From contig BDTT01000083.1 in the NCBI GenBank assembly GCA_002897995.1, positions 30,263 through 94,262 of the forward strand: DNA of 64,000 nucleotides. The letters run 5' to 3'. Below the pieces are notes generated by a model, which had not been told where the DNA came from, did not search any database, and was given only the letters and a program-made list of their open reading frames with translations. The position numbers were made by a program, and so were the translations under genes. Positions 26,462-36,767 of the stretch are shown here, in pieces. The number at the start of each line of letters is the position of its first letter. Within the stretch, counting starts at the first letter, position 1. Source of the stretch: a bacterium BMS3Bbin10. GTDB lineage: Bacteria; Pseudomonadota; Alphaproteobacteria; Rhizobiales; Methyloligellaceae.

Positions 26462-27994
26462 ATGTTTGCGCAGGTTTCGACGGTTGCGTTCGAGGGCATC
26501 GAAGCCAAGCCTGTCGACGTGCAGGTGCAGATTATGCCGGGGCTGCCCGCCTTCACGCTTGTCGGCCTGCCCGACAAGGCGGTCGCGGAGAGCCGGGAGC
26601 GGGTGCGCGGGGCGCTGGCGGCCATTGGCCTGGCGCTGCCGCCCAAACGCATCACCATCAATCTCGCGCCCGCCGATCTTCCCAAGGAAGGCAGCCATTA
26701 CGACCTGCCGATAGCGCTGGGCCTGATGGCCGCCTGCGGCGCGGTCGCGCCCGATGCGCTCTCCGGATACTGCGTCATCGGCGAATTATCGCTTGACGGG
26801 TCCATTACCGCCGTGACCGGCGCGCTGCCCGCGGCCATGGGCGCGAACGCGCTGGGCAAGGGCCTGATATGCCCGCGGGCCAGCGGCGCGGAGGCCGCCT
26901 GGGCGTCAAACGAGATGAACCTGCTGGCGCCGCCCAATCTGCTGGCGCTCATCAATCATTTCAAGGGCCTGCAGACGCTTGCCCGCCCCGAGCCGGCGCT
27001 GGAGAAAGAACCCGGCGCATTGCCCGACATGGCCGAGATAAAGGGGCAGGAGAGCGCCAAACGGGCGCTGGAAGTGGCCGCCGCGGGCGGGCATAATTTC
27101 CTGATGATCGGCCCGCCGGGCGCCGGCAAGTCGATGCTGGCGCGGCGGCTTCCCTCGATCCTGCCGCCGCTGACCGCGAAGGAGATGCTGGAAGTCTCGA
27201 TGGTTCATTCCATGGCCGGCGCCTTGTCCGGGGGGCAGATGGGCCGGGCGCGCCCGTTCCGCGCGCCGCATCATTCAGCCTCCATGGCGGCGCTTGTGGG
27301 AGGCGGCACCAAGCCCAGGCCCGGCGAGGCGGCGCTCGCCCATCTGGGGGTCCTGTTTCTCGACGAACTGCCTGAGTTTTCCCCCCAAGCACTGGATGCG
27401 CTGCGCCAGCCGCTGGAAGCGGGCGAGACGGTAATCGCGCGCGCCAATCACCGCATCACCTATCCTTCGAGAATCCAGTTGATCGCGGCCATGAACCCAT
27501 GCCGCTGCGGGCGGGCCAATGAGCCCGGCTTCGCCTGCCCTCAGGGCAGGAATTGCGCGGACCGCTACCAGGCCCGCGTTTCGGGGCCGCTGCTCGATCG
27601 GATCGACTTGCAGATTGAAGTGCCGACGGTCACGGCCGCAGATCTCATCATGCCGCCGGCGGCGGAGGCAAGCGACGCGGTGCGCGGGCGGGTCCTTGCC
27701 GCGCGGGTCCTGCAAAACGAGCGCTATGCGGGGCTTGAACGCAGGGGCGTGCGCACCAATGCCGATTGCGCCGGGCCGCTGCTGGAAGAAATCGCGGCGC
27801 CGGACAGGGCCGGGATGACGCTGCTGCGCGAGGCGGCCGAAACCCTGCGGCTTTCCGCGCGCGGCTATCACCGCACGCTTCGCGTGGCGCGCACGCTGGC
27901 GGATCTCGATGGCGCCGATGCGGTCGCGCGCGTTCATATCGCCGAGGCGCTGAGCTACCGGGGAGAGACGCTCAAACGGCAGATTGCAGCCTAG
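26462..27994 (+). CDS. YifB/ComM-family Mg-chelatase-like AAA+ ATPase
   Basis: The 510-residue protein has the three-part layout of the ComM family: an N-terminal Lon-S5-like domain (about 1-180; LPAFTLVGLPDKAVAESRERVRGAL), a Mg-chelatase-type AAA+ domain (about 190-395; Walker A GPPGAGKSMLAR, Walker B VLFLDELPEF), and a C-terminal helical domain with RLSARGYHRTLRVARTLADLDG. A CxC...C cluster (NPCRCGRANEPGFACPQGRNC) is family-typical. ComM is a branch-migration helicase for DNA uptaken in transformation. Its TAG stop is also the first three bases of a palindromic repeat. Confidence 0.95.
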   Translation: MFAQVSTVAFEGIEAKPVDVQVQIMPGLPAFTLVGLPDKAVAESRERVRGALAAIGLALPPKRITINLAPADLPKEGSHYDLPIALGLMAACGAVAPDALSGYCVIGELSLDGSITAVTGALPAAMGANALGKGLICPRASGAEAAWASNEMNLLAPPNLLALINHFKGLQTLARPEPALEKEPGALPDMAEIKGQESAKRALEVAAAGGHNFLMIGPPGAGKSMLARRLPSILPPLTAKEMLEVSMVHSMAGALSGGQMGRARPFRAPHHSASMAALVGGGTKPRPGEAALAHLGVLFLDELPEFSPQALDALRQPLEAGETVIARANHRITYPSRIQLIAAMNPCRCGRANEPGFACPQGRNCADRYQARVSGPLLDRIDLQIEVPTVTAADLIMPPAAEASDAVRGRVLAARVLQNERYAGLERRGVRTNADCAGPLLEEIAAPDRAGMTLLREAAETLRLSARGYHRTLRVARTLADLDGADAVARVHIAEALSYRGETLKRQIAA

Positions 27995-28095
27995 TGCGCA
28001 TCACCGGTAAGCGGGAACCGGTTATCGGAGAAATGATACGCATAAACAAAAAATCAGATCGCGGTTTTGATTCCATCAAAACATGAAGCGATCTT
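27992..28095 (+). repeat. Double-hairpin dispersed repeat, copy 1
   Basis: About 104 bases forming two hairpins. In the first, TGCGCATCACCGGTAA pairs with TTATCGG...TGATACGCA, with some mismatches; in the second, GATCGCGGTTTTGAT pairs with ATCAAAACATGAAGCGATC. Copy 2 at 57025-57150 is nearly the same plus an inner GC hairpin. The repeat begins with the TAG stop codon of the yifB gene. No open frame lies within it. It behaves like a non-autonomous palindromic element. Confidence 0.75.
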
Positions 28096-28116
28096 GGGCG
28101 CTTTCGCGGCAATCCA

Positions 28117-28192
28117 CGCCACCCGCTCCCCCTGGCCCAACCACCCCGTGAGTGCACCCTTGGAGTGGTTGGGCCAGGGGGAGCGGGTGGCG
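28117..28192. repeat. Perfect 28-base inverted repeat
   Basis: Bases 28117-28144 and 28165-28192 are exact reverse complements over 28 bases with a 20-base loop; the left arm begins CGCCACCCGCTCCCCCTGG. It lies between yifB and the dnaJ-like gene, just after repeat copy 1. There is no T-run. A strong RNA stem or cruciform is expected. The rest of this 334-base gap (27995-28328) holds only these repeats and more GC palindromic sequence. Confidence 0.8.
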
Positions 28193-28328
28193 GGGCTCTT
28201 CCGGTTTCATGGAAAACCGCACTGGGCCCCGGCCCCGGCCACCTGGTTCAGCCCGGCGCCGGGGACAAGTCGCCGCATATGTCAGCTTCTTGTTTTGTTA
28301 GGCTCGTGACCTCATAATACTCAGTCCT

Positions 28329-28955
28329 ATGAAACTGGACTCCAAATATTTCGACTGCATCCGCGTCAAGCCGGAAGAGGACCGGTTGCGGAGCGACCAG
28401 GACCCGGTCTGCGAGTGGCCCGAATGCCGCAATTCCGCGCAGCATCTGGCTCCCAGGGGCCGCGGGCGCGAAGGGCAGTATTTCAATTTCTGCCTCGCTC
28501 ATGTGCGCGAATACAACAAGTCCTACAACTATTTCAACGGGATGAGCGACCAGGACGTCGCCGCCTTCCAGAAGGCCAACGTGACCGGCCACAGGCCCAC
28601 ATGGCGGGTCAATGTGAACAGCCGCAAAAAAGCCGGCGAAGGCGCCGGCCCGGGAAATCCGGAAGGCTTCACCCACGGGTTCGACTTCAAGGACAGCTTC
28701 CGCCTCTTCGGGTCAATCGGCGGCAAGGGACGGCGCGAAAAAGCATTCGCGAAACCGGTCAGAAATGCCGAGCGCAAATGCCTCAAAGCGCTCGATCTCA
28801 ATGCCTCGGCGACGGGCAAGGAGATCAAATCCCGCTTCAAGCTGCTGGTGAAACGGCATCACCCGGACCATAATGGCGGCGACCGCCGCTCCGAGGATAA
28901 GTTGCGTGAAGTGATCCAAGCCTATAATTATCTGAAAGAAGCTGGGCTCTGCTAG
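28329..28955 (+). CDS. DnaJ-domain protein next to cobS
   Basis: A 208-residue protein with a C-terminal J domain (about 148-205; [30 protein letters not shown]), including the HPD motif that stimulates DnaK. The N-terminal half has cysteines in [12 protein letters not shown] and [18 protein letters not shown], possibly a small zinc-binding fold. It starts 33 bases before cobS. A J-protein at this position upstream of cobS/cobT recurs in alphaproteobacteria, so a chaperone role for the cobaltochelatase AAA+ partners is plausible but unproven. Confidence 0.92.
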   Translation: MKLDSKYFDCIRVKPEEDRLRSDQDPVCEWPECRNSAQHLAPRGRGREGQYFNFCLAHVREYNKSYNYFNGMSDQDVAAFQKANVTGHRPTWRVNVNSRKKAGEGAGPGNPEGFTHGFDFKDSFRLFGSIGGKGRREKAFAKPVRNAERKCLKALDLNASATGKEIKSRFKLLVKRHHPDHNGGDRRSEDKLREVIQAYNYLKEAGLC

Positions 28956-28987
28956 AGACCGGCGGCCGTTACGCGGCGTTTGCCGCG

Positions 28988-30004
28988 ATGGCATTTTATA
29001 TGGACATCCAGCCAATGACAGTTGCAACGAATGGTGATGCCGCCGGCATGCCGGATATGTTCGTATCCGTGCGGCAGGTTTTCGGCATCGATACCGACCT
29101 TGAGGTTCCCGCCTATTCGCAGGCCGAGGAGCATGTTCCCGAAAACGACCCCGACTATCTGTTCAGCCGGGACGTGACGCTGGCTATCCTCGCCGGGTTC
29201 AAGCACAACCGCCGGGTGATGATTCAGGGCTATCACGGCACCGGCAAGTCGACCCATATCGAACAGGTGGCGGCGCGCCTCAACTGGCCCTGCATCCGCA
29301 TTAATCTCGACAGCCATGTGAGCCGCATCGATCTCATCGGCAAGGATGCCATCGTCATTCGCGACAACAAGCAAATCACCGAATTCAAGGAAGGCATCCT
29401 GCCCTTCGCGCTGCAATCGAACATGGCGCTGGTGTTCGACGAGTATGACGCCGGGCGTCCCGATGTGATGTTTGTCATCCAGCGCGTCCTGGAGGTGAAG
29501 GGCCGGCTCACATTGCTGGATCAGAGCAAGGTGATCCACCCCCATCCCTGCTTCCGGCTGTTCTCGACCACCAACACAATCGGTCTCGGCGACACCAGCG
29601 GCCTCTATCACGGCACCCAGCAGATCAACCAGGGCCAGATGGACCGCTGGAACATCGTCGCCACGCTCAATTATCTGCCCCATGACGATGAGGCCAATAT
29701 CGTTCTGGCCAAGGCCAAGAGCTACCGGACCGAGGAGGGCCGCAAGATCGTGGGCAATATGGTCCGTGTGGCCGATTTGACGCGCAGCGCCTTCATCAAT
29801 GGCGATCTGTCGACCGTCATGAGCCCGCGCACGGTCATCATCTGGGCGGAGAACGCGGAAATTTTCAACGATGTCGGTTTCGCATTCAATTTGAGTTTCC
29901 TGAACAAATGCGATGAGCTGGAGCGCGGTCTGGTGGCCGAGTTCTATCAGCGCTGCTTCGGCGAGGAGTTGCCCGATTCAACGGCCAATGTCGTATTGAG
30001 CTGA
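28988..30004 (+). CDS. cobS: Cobaltochelatase subunit CobS
   Basis: About 330-338 residues. CobS is the AAA+ subunit that with CobT drives ATP-dependent cobalt insertion by CobN into hydrogenobyrinic acid a,c-diamide in aerobic B12 synthesis. Walker A is [21 protein letters not shown], Walker B is [24 protein letters not shown], and sensor segments [11 protein letters not shown] and [13 protein letters not shown] are intact. The start is uncertain: three ATGs lie in the first ten codons and conservation starts at [19 protein letters not shown]. It is followed by a hairpin and cobT. Confidence 0.96.
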   Translation: MAFYMDIQPMTVATNGDAAGMPDMFVSVRQVFGIDTDLEVPAYSQAEEHVPENDPDYLFSRDVTLAILAGFKHNRRVMIQGYHGTGKSTHIEQVAARLNWPCIRINLDSHVSRIDLIGKDAIVIRDNKQITEFKEGILPFALQSNMALVFDEYDAGRPDVMFVIQRVLEVKGRLTLLDQSKVIHPHPCFRLFSTTNTIGLGDTSGLYHGTQQINQGQMDRWNIVATLNYLPHDDEANIVLAKAKSYRTEEGRKIVGNMVRVADLTRSAFINGDLSTVMSPRTVIIWAENAEIFNDVGFAFNLSFLNKCDELERGLVAEFYQRCFGEELPDSTANVVLS

Positions 30005-30034
30005 GTGGATTCCACAGGCGTGGAATTGACCCGG

Positions 30035-30103
30035 CCATTCCGCTCCCCCTCCCAGCCGCCCGGTAGCGTATCCTCGCGGTGGCTGGGAGGGAGAGCGGAA
30101 TGG
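30035..30103. repeat. 26-base near-perfect inverted repeat between cobS and cobT
   Basis: Arms at 30035-30060 and 30078-30103 match over 26 bases with two mismatches around a 17-base loop; the left arm begins CCATTCCGCTCCCCCTCCC. A smaller hairpin (ATTCCAC / GTGGAAT, about 30009-30026) lies just upstream. It resembles the larger inverted repeat at 28117-28192 in composition (GCTCCCCCT). It could attenuate or stabilise the cobS-cobT message. Confidence 0.7.
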
Positions 30104-30133
30104 TTAAAGCCAAACGGAGAGTGAACAAGGCTC

Positions 30134-32017
30134 ATGCCCGCAACGCCAAAAAACAAGGACGGACCGGCCGAGCCCTTCAAGCGCGCGCTGGCGGCGGCCA
30201 CGCGGTCCATCGCGGGCGATGAAAAGCTTCAGGTCGTGTTCGGCTCCGACCCGCCGGGTTTGCATAACGGCATTGCCCGCCTGCCCGAGCCCGCGCGCGT
30301 TCCCAAGCCGCCGGAGATTGCCGCGATCCGCGGCCATGCGGATTCGATAGCGCTCAAGGCCGCCTGCCACGACAGCAAAATACATCGCAAAATAGCACCT
30401 GCCTCGGGGACCGCGCGCGCGGTGTTCGAGGCGATCGAGCGCACCCGCGTGGAAGCCATCGGCGCACGCGCCATGACGGGCATGGCGCAAAATCTGACCG
30501 CCAAGGTCGAAAGCCAGTATGCACGCAGCACCTATGGAAACATCACCGAGCGGGACGAGGCGCCGCTGGATGAAGCGCTGGCCCTGCTTGTGCGCGAGCG
30601 GCTGACGGGCGAAGCGCCGCCTGAAAAGGCGCTGCCGCTGGTCGATATCTGGCGTCCCTGGATTGAGCAGCGCGCCGCGGCCGCGCTGGACCGGATGGAC
30701 GGCCGGATCGAGGACCAGGCGGCGTTCGGGCGGCTGGTGCGCGATTTGCTGTCCTCGCTGGATTTGTCGGATGATTTCGACCCCTCCGAGCAGGAGGACG
30801 GCGAGGATACGGAGGCCGATGAGCAGAACACCCTTTCGGACGGCGGCGAGGACGAGGAGGCCGGCGAGCAGGGCGAGCAGCGCGGCGATGAACAGGGCCT
30901 TGGCGAAGGCGAGGGCGGCGAGGAGATGGATCCCGCCGATCTCGATATGCTGGATCAGCTCGACGGGGAGGCGGAGAGCGACGGTCAGCCGCAGGACGCC
31001 CCGCCCTGGCGGCCCAACGCTTCCGTTCTCGATAATCCAGGCGCCTTCGGCTACCAGATCTATACACGCGGCTTCGACGAAACCGTCGCCGCGGACGAGC
31101 TGTGCGACGCCGAGGAACTGGAGCGCCTGCGCGCCTTTCTCGACAAGCAGCTGCAGGGCCTGCACGGCGTGGTGGCGCGGCTCGCGAACCGGCTGCAACG
31201 CCGGCTGATGGCGCAGCAGAACCGCGGCTGGGATTTCGATCTGGACGAGGGCCTGCTGGACGCAACCCGTCTGCCGCGCATCATCATCGACCCGATGAAT
31301 ACCCTCTCCTTCAAGCAGGAGCGTAACACCGAGTTCCGCGATACCGTCGTCACCCTGCTGCTGGACAATTCGGGCTCCATGCGCGGGCGGCCCATCATGG
31401 TGGCGGCCTGCTGCGCCGACATTCTGGCGCGCACGCTCGAGCGCTGCGGCGTGAAGGTCGAGATTCTCGGCTTCACCACCCGCGCCTGGAAGGGCGGGCG
31501 ATCCCGCGAGAAGTGGCTGGCCAATGACAAACCGGTTTCGCCGGGGCGGCTGAATGATCTGCGCCACATCATCTACAAACCCGCCGATGCGCCCTGGCGG
31601 CGCTCACGGCGCGCGCTGGGACTGATGATGCGCGAGGGACTGCTGAAGGAGAATATCGACGGGGAAGCGCTCACCTGGGCGCATAGCCGGCTGCTGGCGC
31701 GGCCCGAACAGCGCCGCATCCTGATGATGATCTCCGACGGCGCGCCGGTCGATGATTCCACCCTGTCGGTGAATTCGGGCTGTTATCTGGAACAGCATCT
31801 CAGGCAGGTCATCGAAGAGATCGAAACCCGTTCTCCGGTCGAACTCATCGCCATTGGCATCGGTCACGACGTCACCCGCTATTACCGGCAGGCGGTGACC
31901 ATCACCGATGCGGAGGAACTCGCGGGCGCGATTACCGATCAACTGGCCGAGCTGTTCGGTGACGGCGCCGGCGCGGCAAAGCCGGCGCGAAGGCACAGCG
32001 CGGGACGCCTCCATTGA
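30134..32017 (+). CDS. cobT: Cobaltochelatase subunit CobT
   Basis: A 627-residue partner of CobS in the aerobic cobalt chelatase. The N-terminal third is helical. Residues about 215-295 are a highly acidic low-complexity linker ([27 protein letters not shown]). A C-terminal von Willebrand A domain (about 400-615) carries the MIDAS motif DNSGSMRG and [14 protein letters not shown]. The length and order match known CobT proteins. Its TGA overlaps the TTG start of the downstream gene (TTGA). Confidence 0.96.
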   Translation: MPATPKNKDGPAEPFKRALAAATRSIAGDEKLQVVFGSDPPGLHNGIARLPEPARVPKPPEIAAIRGHADSIALKAACHDSKIHRKIAPASGTARAVFEAIERTRVEAIGARAMTGMAQNLTAKVESQYARSTYGNITERDEAPLDEALALLVRERLTGEAPPEKALPLVDIWRPWIEQRAAAALDRMDGRIEDQAAFGRLVRDLLSSLDLSDDFDPSEQEDGEDTEADEQNTLSDGGEDEEAGEQGEQRGDEQGLGEGEGGEEMDPADLDMLDQLDGEAESDGQPQDAPPWRPNASVLDNPGAFGYQIYTRGFDETVAADELCDAEELERLRAFLDKQLQGLHGVVARLANRLQRRLMAQQNRGWDFDLDEGLLDATRLPRIIIDPMNTLSFKQERNTEFRDTVVTLLLDNSGSMRGRPIMVAACCADILARTLERCGVKVEILGFTTRAWKGGRSREKWLANDKPVSPGRLNDLRHIIYKPADAPWRRSRRALGLMMREGLLKENIDGEALTWAHSRLLARPEQRRILMMISDGAPVDDSTLSVNSGCYLEQHLRQVIEEIETRSPVELIAIGIGHDVTRYYRQAVTITDAEELAGAITDQLAELFGDGAGAAKPARRHSAGRLH

Positions 32018-33063
32018 CGAGGGGGCGCGCGAATGCCGGCTCCTGGCGCGTGCTGGCGGCGCTCTGCGCGGCGCTTGCGCTGTGGCCGGCCGCCAGCACG
32101 CCAAGCGAGGCGCGCGCCCATGCCAAATCTTCCGCCATCAAGGTCGGCTCCGAGCGCATTCTGTTCGACCGTGACAAGCCGGGCAGGCGGCGCTACGGCA
32201 AACTGGAATGGCTCGGAACTCTGAGATTGACATCCCCCTCACCCGATTTCGGCGGCTTTTCCGGACTTGCCCTGGACAGGACCGGCACGCAAATGCTCGC
32301 CATTTCCGACCAGGGTCGCTGGCTCGGGGCCGAGATCGTCTACCGCGAGGGACGCCTGGAAAAACTCCGCAACGCCAGGATCGGACGCCTGCGCGGGCTG
32401 GACGGCAAGCCGCTCGGCGGAAAGGTTCTGGCGGATTCCGAATCGGTGGTGTTTGCCAGCCCCGGCACGCTCACCGGAAAGGCTTATGTCTCGTTTGAGC
32501 GCAGACACCGGATTGCCGAATACAAGGTCACATCGGCTGGCTTCGGCGCGGCGATACGCAATCTCAAACTGCCCAAGCGCGCCAGATCGATGAGCCGGAA
32601 CAAGGGTCTTGAAGGGATTGCCATGCTGCGCGCCGGGCGCTCCAAGGGCGCGCTGCTGGCCTTCGCGGAGGAATATCTGGATGGGCAGGGCGACCATACC
32701 GGCTGGCTGATCGGCGGCCCCGCGCCGGGGCTTGTGAAGCTCAAGCGGCTGCGCGGTTTCGCGGTCACCGATCTTGCCAGCGCGGGCAATGGCGATGTCA
32801 TCATTCTTGAACGGCGCTTCCGGTTTTCCGAAGGGGTGAAAATGCGCCTGCGCCGGGTGAAGGCCGCCGAGGTGAAGCGCGGCGCATTGCTCGGCGGCGA
32901 GATATTGTTCGAGACGGGCGATCTGCGCGAGATCGACAATATGGAAGGGCTGGCCGTCCACCAGGACGCGCGGGGGCGCGACATCCTCACGCTGATTTCA
33001 GACAACAACTTCAATACCCGCCTCCAGCGGACGCTGCTGATGCAGTTCGCGATTATCGAGTGA
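32014..33063 (+). CDS. Exported esterase-like-activity-of-phytase family protein
   Basis: About 340-349 residues. After a signal peptide ([16 protein letters not shown]) the chain matches the esterase-like phytase family, a beta-propeller-type fold: [56 protein letters not shown], and near the end [25 protein letters not shown]. The enzymatic activity of such proteins is mostly untested. The TTG start overlaps the cobT stop by four bases; a GTG 14 codons later is the alternative. The gene commonly follows cobT in alphaproteobacteria, for reasons not known. Confidence 0.88.
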   Translation: MTRGRANAGSWRVLAALCAALALWPAASTPSEARAHAKSSAIKVGSERILFDRDKPGRRRYGKLEWLGTLRLTSPSPDFGGFSGLALDRTGTQMLAISDQGRWLGAEIVYREGRLEKLRNARIGRLRGLDGKPLGGKVLADSESVVFASPGTLTGKAYVSFERRHRIAEYKVTSAGFGAAIRNLKLPKRARSMSRNKGLEGIAMLRAGRSKGALLAFAEEYLDGQGDHTGWLIGGPAPGLVKLKRLRGFAVTDLASAGNGDVIILERRFRFSEGVKMRLRRVKAAEVKRGALLGGEILFETGDLREIDNMEGLAVHQDARGRDILTLISDNNFNTRLQRTLLMQFAIIE

Positions 33064-33319
33064 AAAACGGAAAGCGCGTTTCAGAAGCGGGCTTTTCTCC
33101 CCCCATGCATCTGCTAATGTGAATGTCCGCTCTATGTGTGGCTAGGGTTCCGCTGAACCATGTCTTCGGGCATTTCAGGTCCGGACCGAGCGCCACGAAA
33201 CGCCGCGGCGTCAGACAGACGCCGGACAGACCCGGCAGACACCTTAAAGACGAAAAGGCTCGAGGGGATAGGCGGGTGCGGTTTCGCACGGCCCCTGTTT
33301 TTGTCTTTGAGGTGACCCC

Positions 33320-34177
33320 ATGACCCCTCTTGCGCTCGCTCTCGTTCTCGCCGCCGCTGTATGCCACGCCACCTGGAATGTGCTCGTCAAACGCATCAAT
33401 GGCGGGCCGGAACTCGTCTGGCTGTTCTCGCTCATTTCGGCAGTCTTGTATCTGCCGGTGGCGGCCTGGGTTCTTGTGGTTCAGCGCCCGGTGCTCGGCC
33501 CGCGTGAAATCGCCTTCTGCATCGTCAGCGCCGCTCTGCATCTGGGTTATTTCCTGCTGCTGCAACGCGGCTACAGGAAAGGCGATCTGTCGCTGGTCTA
33601 TCCGACCGCCCGCGCGACCGGACCGCTCCTGTCGGTCGCCTTCGCCGTCTTGGTCCTTGGCGAGCGGATCACCCTGCCCGTTATTCTCGGCGGGACCGCC
33701 ATCGTCACCGGCGTCATATTTCTCACAGGCGGTTTCAAACGCAGCGCCGGCAAACTCACCAACTCGCTTCTGTTCGGCCTGTCGGCGGGGCTGGTCATCG
33801 GCGTCTACACGGTGTGGGACGCCTATACGGTGACGGCGCTGCTCGTGCCGCCACTGCTGCTCGAATACACATCGAACCTGCTGCGCGCCACGGCGCTCGC
33901 GCCAATCGCCCTGACCCGCCGCGAGCAGGTCGCGCGGCACTGGCGCGACCACCGGCTTGCGGTCATCGGCATCGCCATATTCAACCCGCTCGCCTATATC
34001 CTGGTGCTGTTTGCGCTCGTGTTCACGCCCGTCGTTTATGTCGCACCCATGCGCGAGGTGAGCGTGCTCCTCACCGTCATGGCCGGGACGCTCCTGCTCG
34101 GCGAAGGAGACTTCAAAAGGCGCATGGGATGGGCCGGTCTCATTCTCGCCGGCATGACCCTGCTGTCGGTTTCCTGA
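33320..34177 (+). CDS. EamA/DMT-family membrane transporter
   Basis: A 285-residue protein with about ten helices arranged as two EamA repeats (first about 1-135, second about 150-285). VCHATWNVLVKR at the start and VLVLGERITLPVILGGTAIVTGVIFL at the end of the first repeat are typical. The second repeat ends in TLLLGEGDFKRRMGWAGLILAGMTLLS. The substrate is unknown; family members export amino acids or other metabolites. A short hairpin (GTGCGGTTTCGCAC, about 33278-33291) lies just before the start and could affect expression. Confidence 0.9.
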   Translation: MTPLALALVLAAAVCHATWNVLVKRINGGPELVWLFSLISAVLYLPVAAWVLVVQRPVLGPREIAFCIVSAALHLGYFLLLQRGYRKGDLSLVYPTARATGPLLSVAFAVLVLGERITLPVILGGTAIVTGVIFLTGGFKRSAGKLTNSLLFGLSAGLVIGVYTVWDAYTVTALLVPPLLLEYTSNLLRATALAPIALTRREQVARHWRDHRLAVIGIAIFNPLAYILVLFALVFTPVVYVAPMREVSVLLTVMAGTLLLGEGDFKRRMGWAGLILAGMTLLSVS

Positions 34178-34277
34178 AATCGGACCGGGGTCCGGGATTG
34201 CGCCACGAATCTGATAGGGTCCTCGAACAGCAAAGCGACAGGACAGATAGAAGGCTCGCTTTACGGAGGATGCCTCT

Positions 34278-35777
34278 TTGACCAGGCTTGCGCAGGCGCA
34301 GCTTCAAAAGCCACCCCAGGCGCCAAACCCCTCTGCTCCGGCAAGCGGTACCGCCGGAACCCCGGACGCAGCCCCCGCCGCTCCGGCGGGTGAGGCCGCG
34401 CCCGCGCCCGCGAAGATCGAAATCCCGGAGTTCGATCTTGAACAGGTTCTGACCGGTCTCTCCGATACGGTCCTCGAATATCTCGATCCGCTGGTCACGC
34501 CCTGGGCATTCCTGCAACTCATGGTGATCGCGCTGTGCTACGGCGTCGCCCATCTCGTCGCCAAACTCATCACGCCGCCTCTTGAGAAACGGCTGCGCGG
34601 CATTGAATCCCAGCCACAGCTTCTGCGCGTTCTGGTGGTGCCCCTGCGGCGGGCGAAATGGATATTGTTTGCCCTTTCTCTGTGGCTTGCGGCCTATTTT
34701 CTGCGGGAGGTGACCTGGCCCAGCCGCGGTTACTATGTGGGGCTTGCGGCGGCGCTCGCCGTTGCCGGCGTCATTATCGCGATTATCTCAAGGTTCATCC
34801 GCAACCGTTCCCTGGCCACTCTGTTCGCCTATTCCGCCTGGACGGTCGCGGGGCTGTATATCGCCGGCTTCCTCAGTGTGGCGCTGACGGCGCTGGATGC
34901 GGCCGCTTTTTCAGTTGGCGATTTCCGCCTCTCGCTGCTGGCGGTTCTCAAAGCGGTCCTGTTTCTCACAGTGCTCATCTGGCTTGCATTTCTGACCGGA
35001 AATTTCCTGGAGCGGCGCATCCGGCAGAACGAGGATCTTGCCCCCGCGCTCCAGGTGCTGCTCTCCAAATTCATCAAATTCGCGCTGCTCACCATCGCCC
35101 TGCTGGGCACCGTGTCGGCGGTGGGCATCGACCTGACGGCCCTGACCGTTTTCTCGGGCGCCCTGGGGCTGGGCATCGGCTTCGGTTTGCAGAAGATCGC
35201 ATCGAACCTGATCAGCGGCATCATCATTCTCTCGGACCGCTCCATCAAACCGGGCGACGTGATCTCGCTGGGGGAAACCTTCGGCTGGATCAATTCCCTC
35301 AATTCGCGCTACGTGTCGGTCCTCACCCGAGACGGCGTCGAGTATCTGATCCCCAATGAAAGCTTCGTCTCCGAGCAGGTGGTGAACTGGTCCTTCAGCA
35401 CCAGGAACATCCGCCTGGAGGTCAAGTTCGGCGTCAGCTACGACTGCGACCCGCATGAGGTGCGCGCGATTGCCGTCGAGGCCGCGAGCCGGATCGACCG
35501 CGTGCTGGGGAAGCCTCTCCCGGTCTGCCACATCGTCGGCTTCGGCGATTCTTCGCTGGACCTGGTGTTGCGTTTCTGGATTCGCGATCCGAAAAACGGA
35601 CTGACCAACATTCGCGGCAATGTATTCCTCGCGCTCTGGGACGCGTTCAAAAAGCACGGCATCGCCATCCCCTACCCGCACCGTCAGCTGATCTTCCCCG
35701 AAGGGCAGGCCCTGACACCCCCGGAAACGGCCGTAAAAAACAAGCGCCGCAAAGCGCCGGCGCGTTCGAAACGCTGA
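34278..35777 (+). CDS. MscS-family mechanosensitive ion channel
   Basis: The 499-residue channel-type protein has an Ala/Pro-rich N-terminal stretch (residues 5-45), then five to six membrane segments, and the conserved pore helix and beta domain: FSGALGLGIGFGLQKIASNLISGIIILSDRSIKPGDVISLG. The C-terminal part reads LIPNESFVSEQVVNWSF and ends in a basic tail. It is longer than E. coli MscS (286 residues) by extra N-terminal helices. The TTG start is supported by GGAGG nine bases upstream; an ATG inside that site runs into a stop after three codons. Confidence 0.93.
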   Translation: MTRLAQAQLQKPPQAPNPSAPASGTAGTPDAAPAAPAGEAAPAPAKIEIPEFDLEQVLTGLSDTVLEYLDPLVTPWAFLQLMVIALCYGVAHLVAKLITPPLEKRLRGIESQPQLLRVLVVPLRRAKWILFALSLWLAAYFLREVTWPSRGYYVGLAAALAVAGVIIAIISRFIRNRSLATLFAYSAWTVAGLYIAGFLSVALTALDAAAFSVGDFRLSLLAVLKAVLFLTVLIWLAFLTGNFLERRIRQNEDLAPALQVLLSKFIKFALLTIALLGTVSAVGIDLTALTVFSGALGLGIGFGLQKIASNLISGIIILSDRSIKPGDVISLGETFGWINSLNSRYVSVLTRDGVEYLIPNESFVSEQVVNWSFSTRNIRLEVKFGVSYDCDPHEVRAIAVEAASRIDRVLGKPLPVCHIVGFGDSSLDLVLRFWIRDPKNGLTNIRGNVFLALWDAFKKHGIAIPYPHRQLIFPEGQALTPPETAVKNKRRKAPARSKR

Positions 35778-35800
35778 CCCGCGCGCACCCCGGCGGGATA

Positions 35801-36442
35801 TTACGATTTACGCAGAACGAGAGAGAAATTGTTGGCGGGCATCTCGATGACCGCATCGAGGCAGAGGCCATGAGTGGCCGCCGCGCGCTCGACCTCGCCG
35901 ACGTCGCGCACGCCCCATTCGCGGTTTTGCCCGTGAAGCCATTCCTCGAACCGGACATTGCTGCCGGCGGTATGCGCGCCGCCGCGCCTGTAAGGGCCGT
36001 AGAGATACAGCATCCCGCGCTCCGGGAGCAGCGCGCCGGCGCCGCGCAGTAGTCCCTGGCACGCCGCCCACGGCGATATGTGAATAAGATTGATGGCGAG
36101 TACAGCATCGAACGGCCCTTCCGCCGCCGCCGGCCAATGCTCCTGCATCACGTCGAGATCGAGCGGGGCCTCGAGATTCCCAAGACCGGCCTCCTCGACC
36201 CAGGCGGCGATGCTGTGGCGCGCGTCCGGCGAGGGATCACTCGGAATCCAGGTGATGGCGGGAAAGCTTCGCGCGAATGCGGCCGCATGCTGGCCCGTCC
36301 CGCTGGCGATTTCCAGCGCCCGGCCCGAAGCAGGCAGTTGCGTCTTGAGGACCTGAAGGATCGGACCGGTATTGCGCCCGGCCGCAGGTGCGCGCCGCGC
36401 CGCGCCGGTGGATTTACCTGGTATCTGAACCTTGTCAGCCAT
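35801..36442 (-). CDS. DUF938 family SAM-dependent methyltransferase-like protein
   Basis: A 213-residue protein of the DUF938 family, which has a class I methyltransferase fold. Motif I is ALEIASGTGQHAAAFA; FDAVLAINLIHISPWAACQGLLRGAGALLP and LYLYGPYRRGGAHTAGSN are family signatures. The substrate is not known. It lies 37 bases downstream of rpmB on the minus strand, with a short remnant of an intergenic palindrome between them, and ends 23 bases from the convergent mscS-type gene. Confidence 0.93.
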   Translation of the reverse strand: MADKVQIPGKSTGAARRAPAAGRNTGPILQVLKTQLPASGRALEIASGTGQHAAAFARSFPAITWIPSDPSPDARHSIAAWVEEAGLGNLEAPLDLDVMQEHWPAAAEGPFDAVLAINLIHISPWAACQGLLRGAGALLPERGMLYLYGPYRRGGAHTAGSNVRFEEWLHGQNREWGVRDVGEVERAAATHGLCLDAVIEMPANNFSLVLRKS

Positions 36443-36479
36443 GCCGGTGCAGCGCCAACCAGCCTTACCGGATCATGCT

Positions 36480-36767
36480 CTAGGTTGCGCTCTTTGCTTT
36501 CTCGATCTGCCGCTTGATCCGGCGCGCCTTGAGCGACAACTCGGCGGCTTTGGCCTTGGCGAGAAAGGCGTCCAGGCCGCCGCGATGCTCAACGGTCCGA
36601 AGCGCATTGGCGCTGACCTTGAAGTGCACGCTGCGGCCAAGCGTTTCGCTTGTCAGGGTGACTTTACACAGATTGGGCAGGAAACGCCGCCGCGTCCTGT
36701 TATGCGCATGACTGACATTGTTGCCGGTCAGGACCGCTTTACCCGTTAGTTCGCAACGCCGCGCCAT
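36480..36767 (-). CDS. rpmB: 50S ribosomal protein L28
   Basis: A 95-residue ribosomal protein beginning [33 protein letters not shown], the diagnostic L28 start. The ATG at 36767 is set by AGGAG upstream; a longer frame starting at 36875 has no support. The stop is TAG within CTAGAGCATGATCCG when read on the minus strand, which matches a repeat found at another TAG stop at 47810. It diverges from the DUF3108 gene. Confidence 0.97.
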   Translation of the reverse strand: MARRCELTGKAVLTGNNVSHAHNRTRRRFLPNLCKVTLTSETLGRSVHFKVSANALRTVEHRGGLDAFLAKAKAAELSLKARRIKRQIEKAKSAT

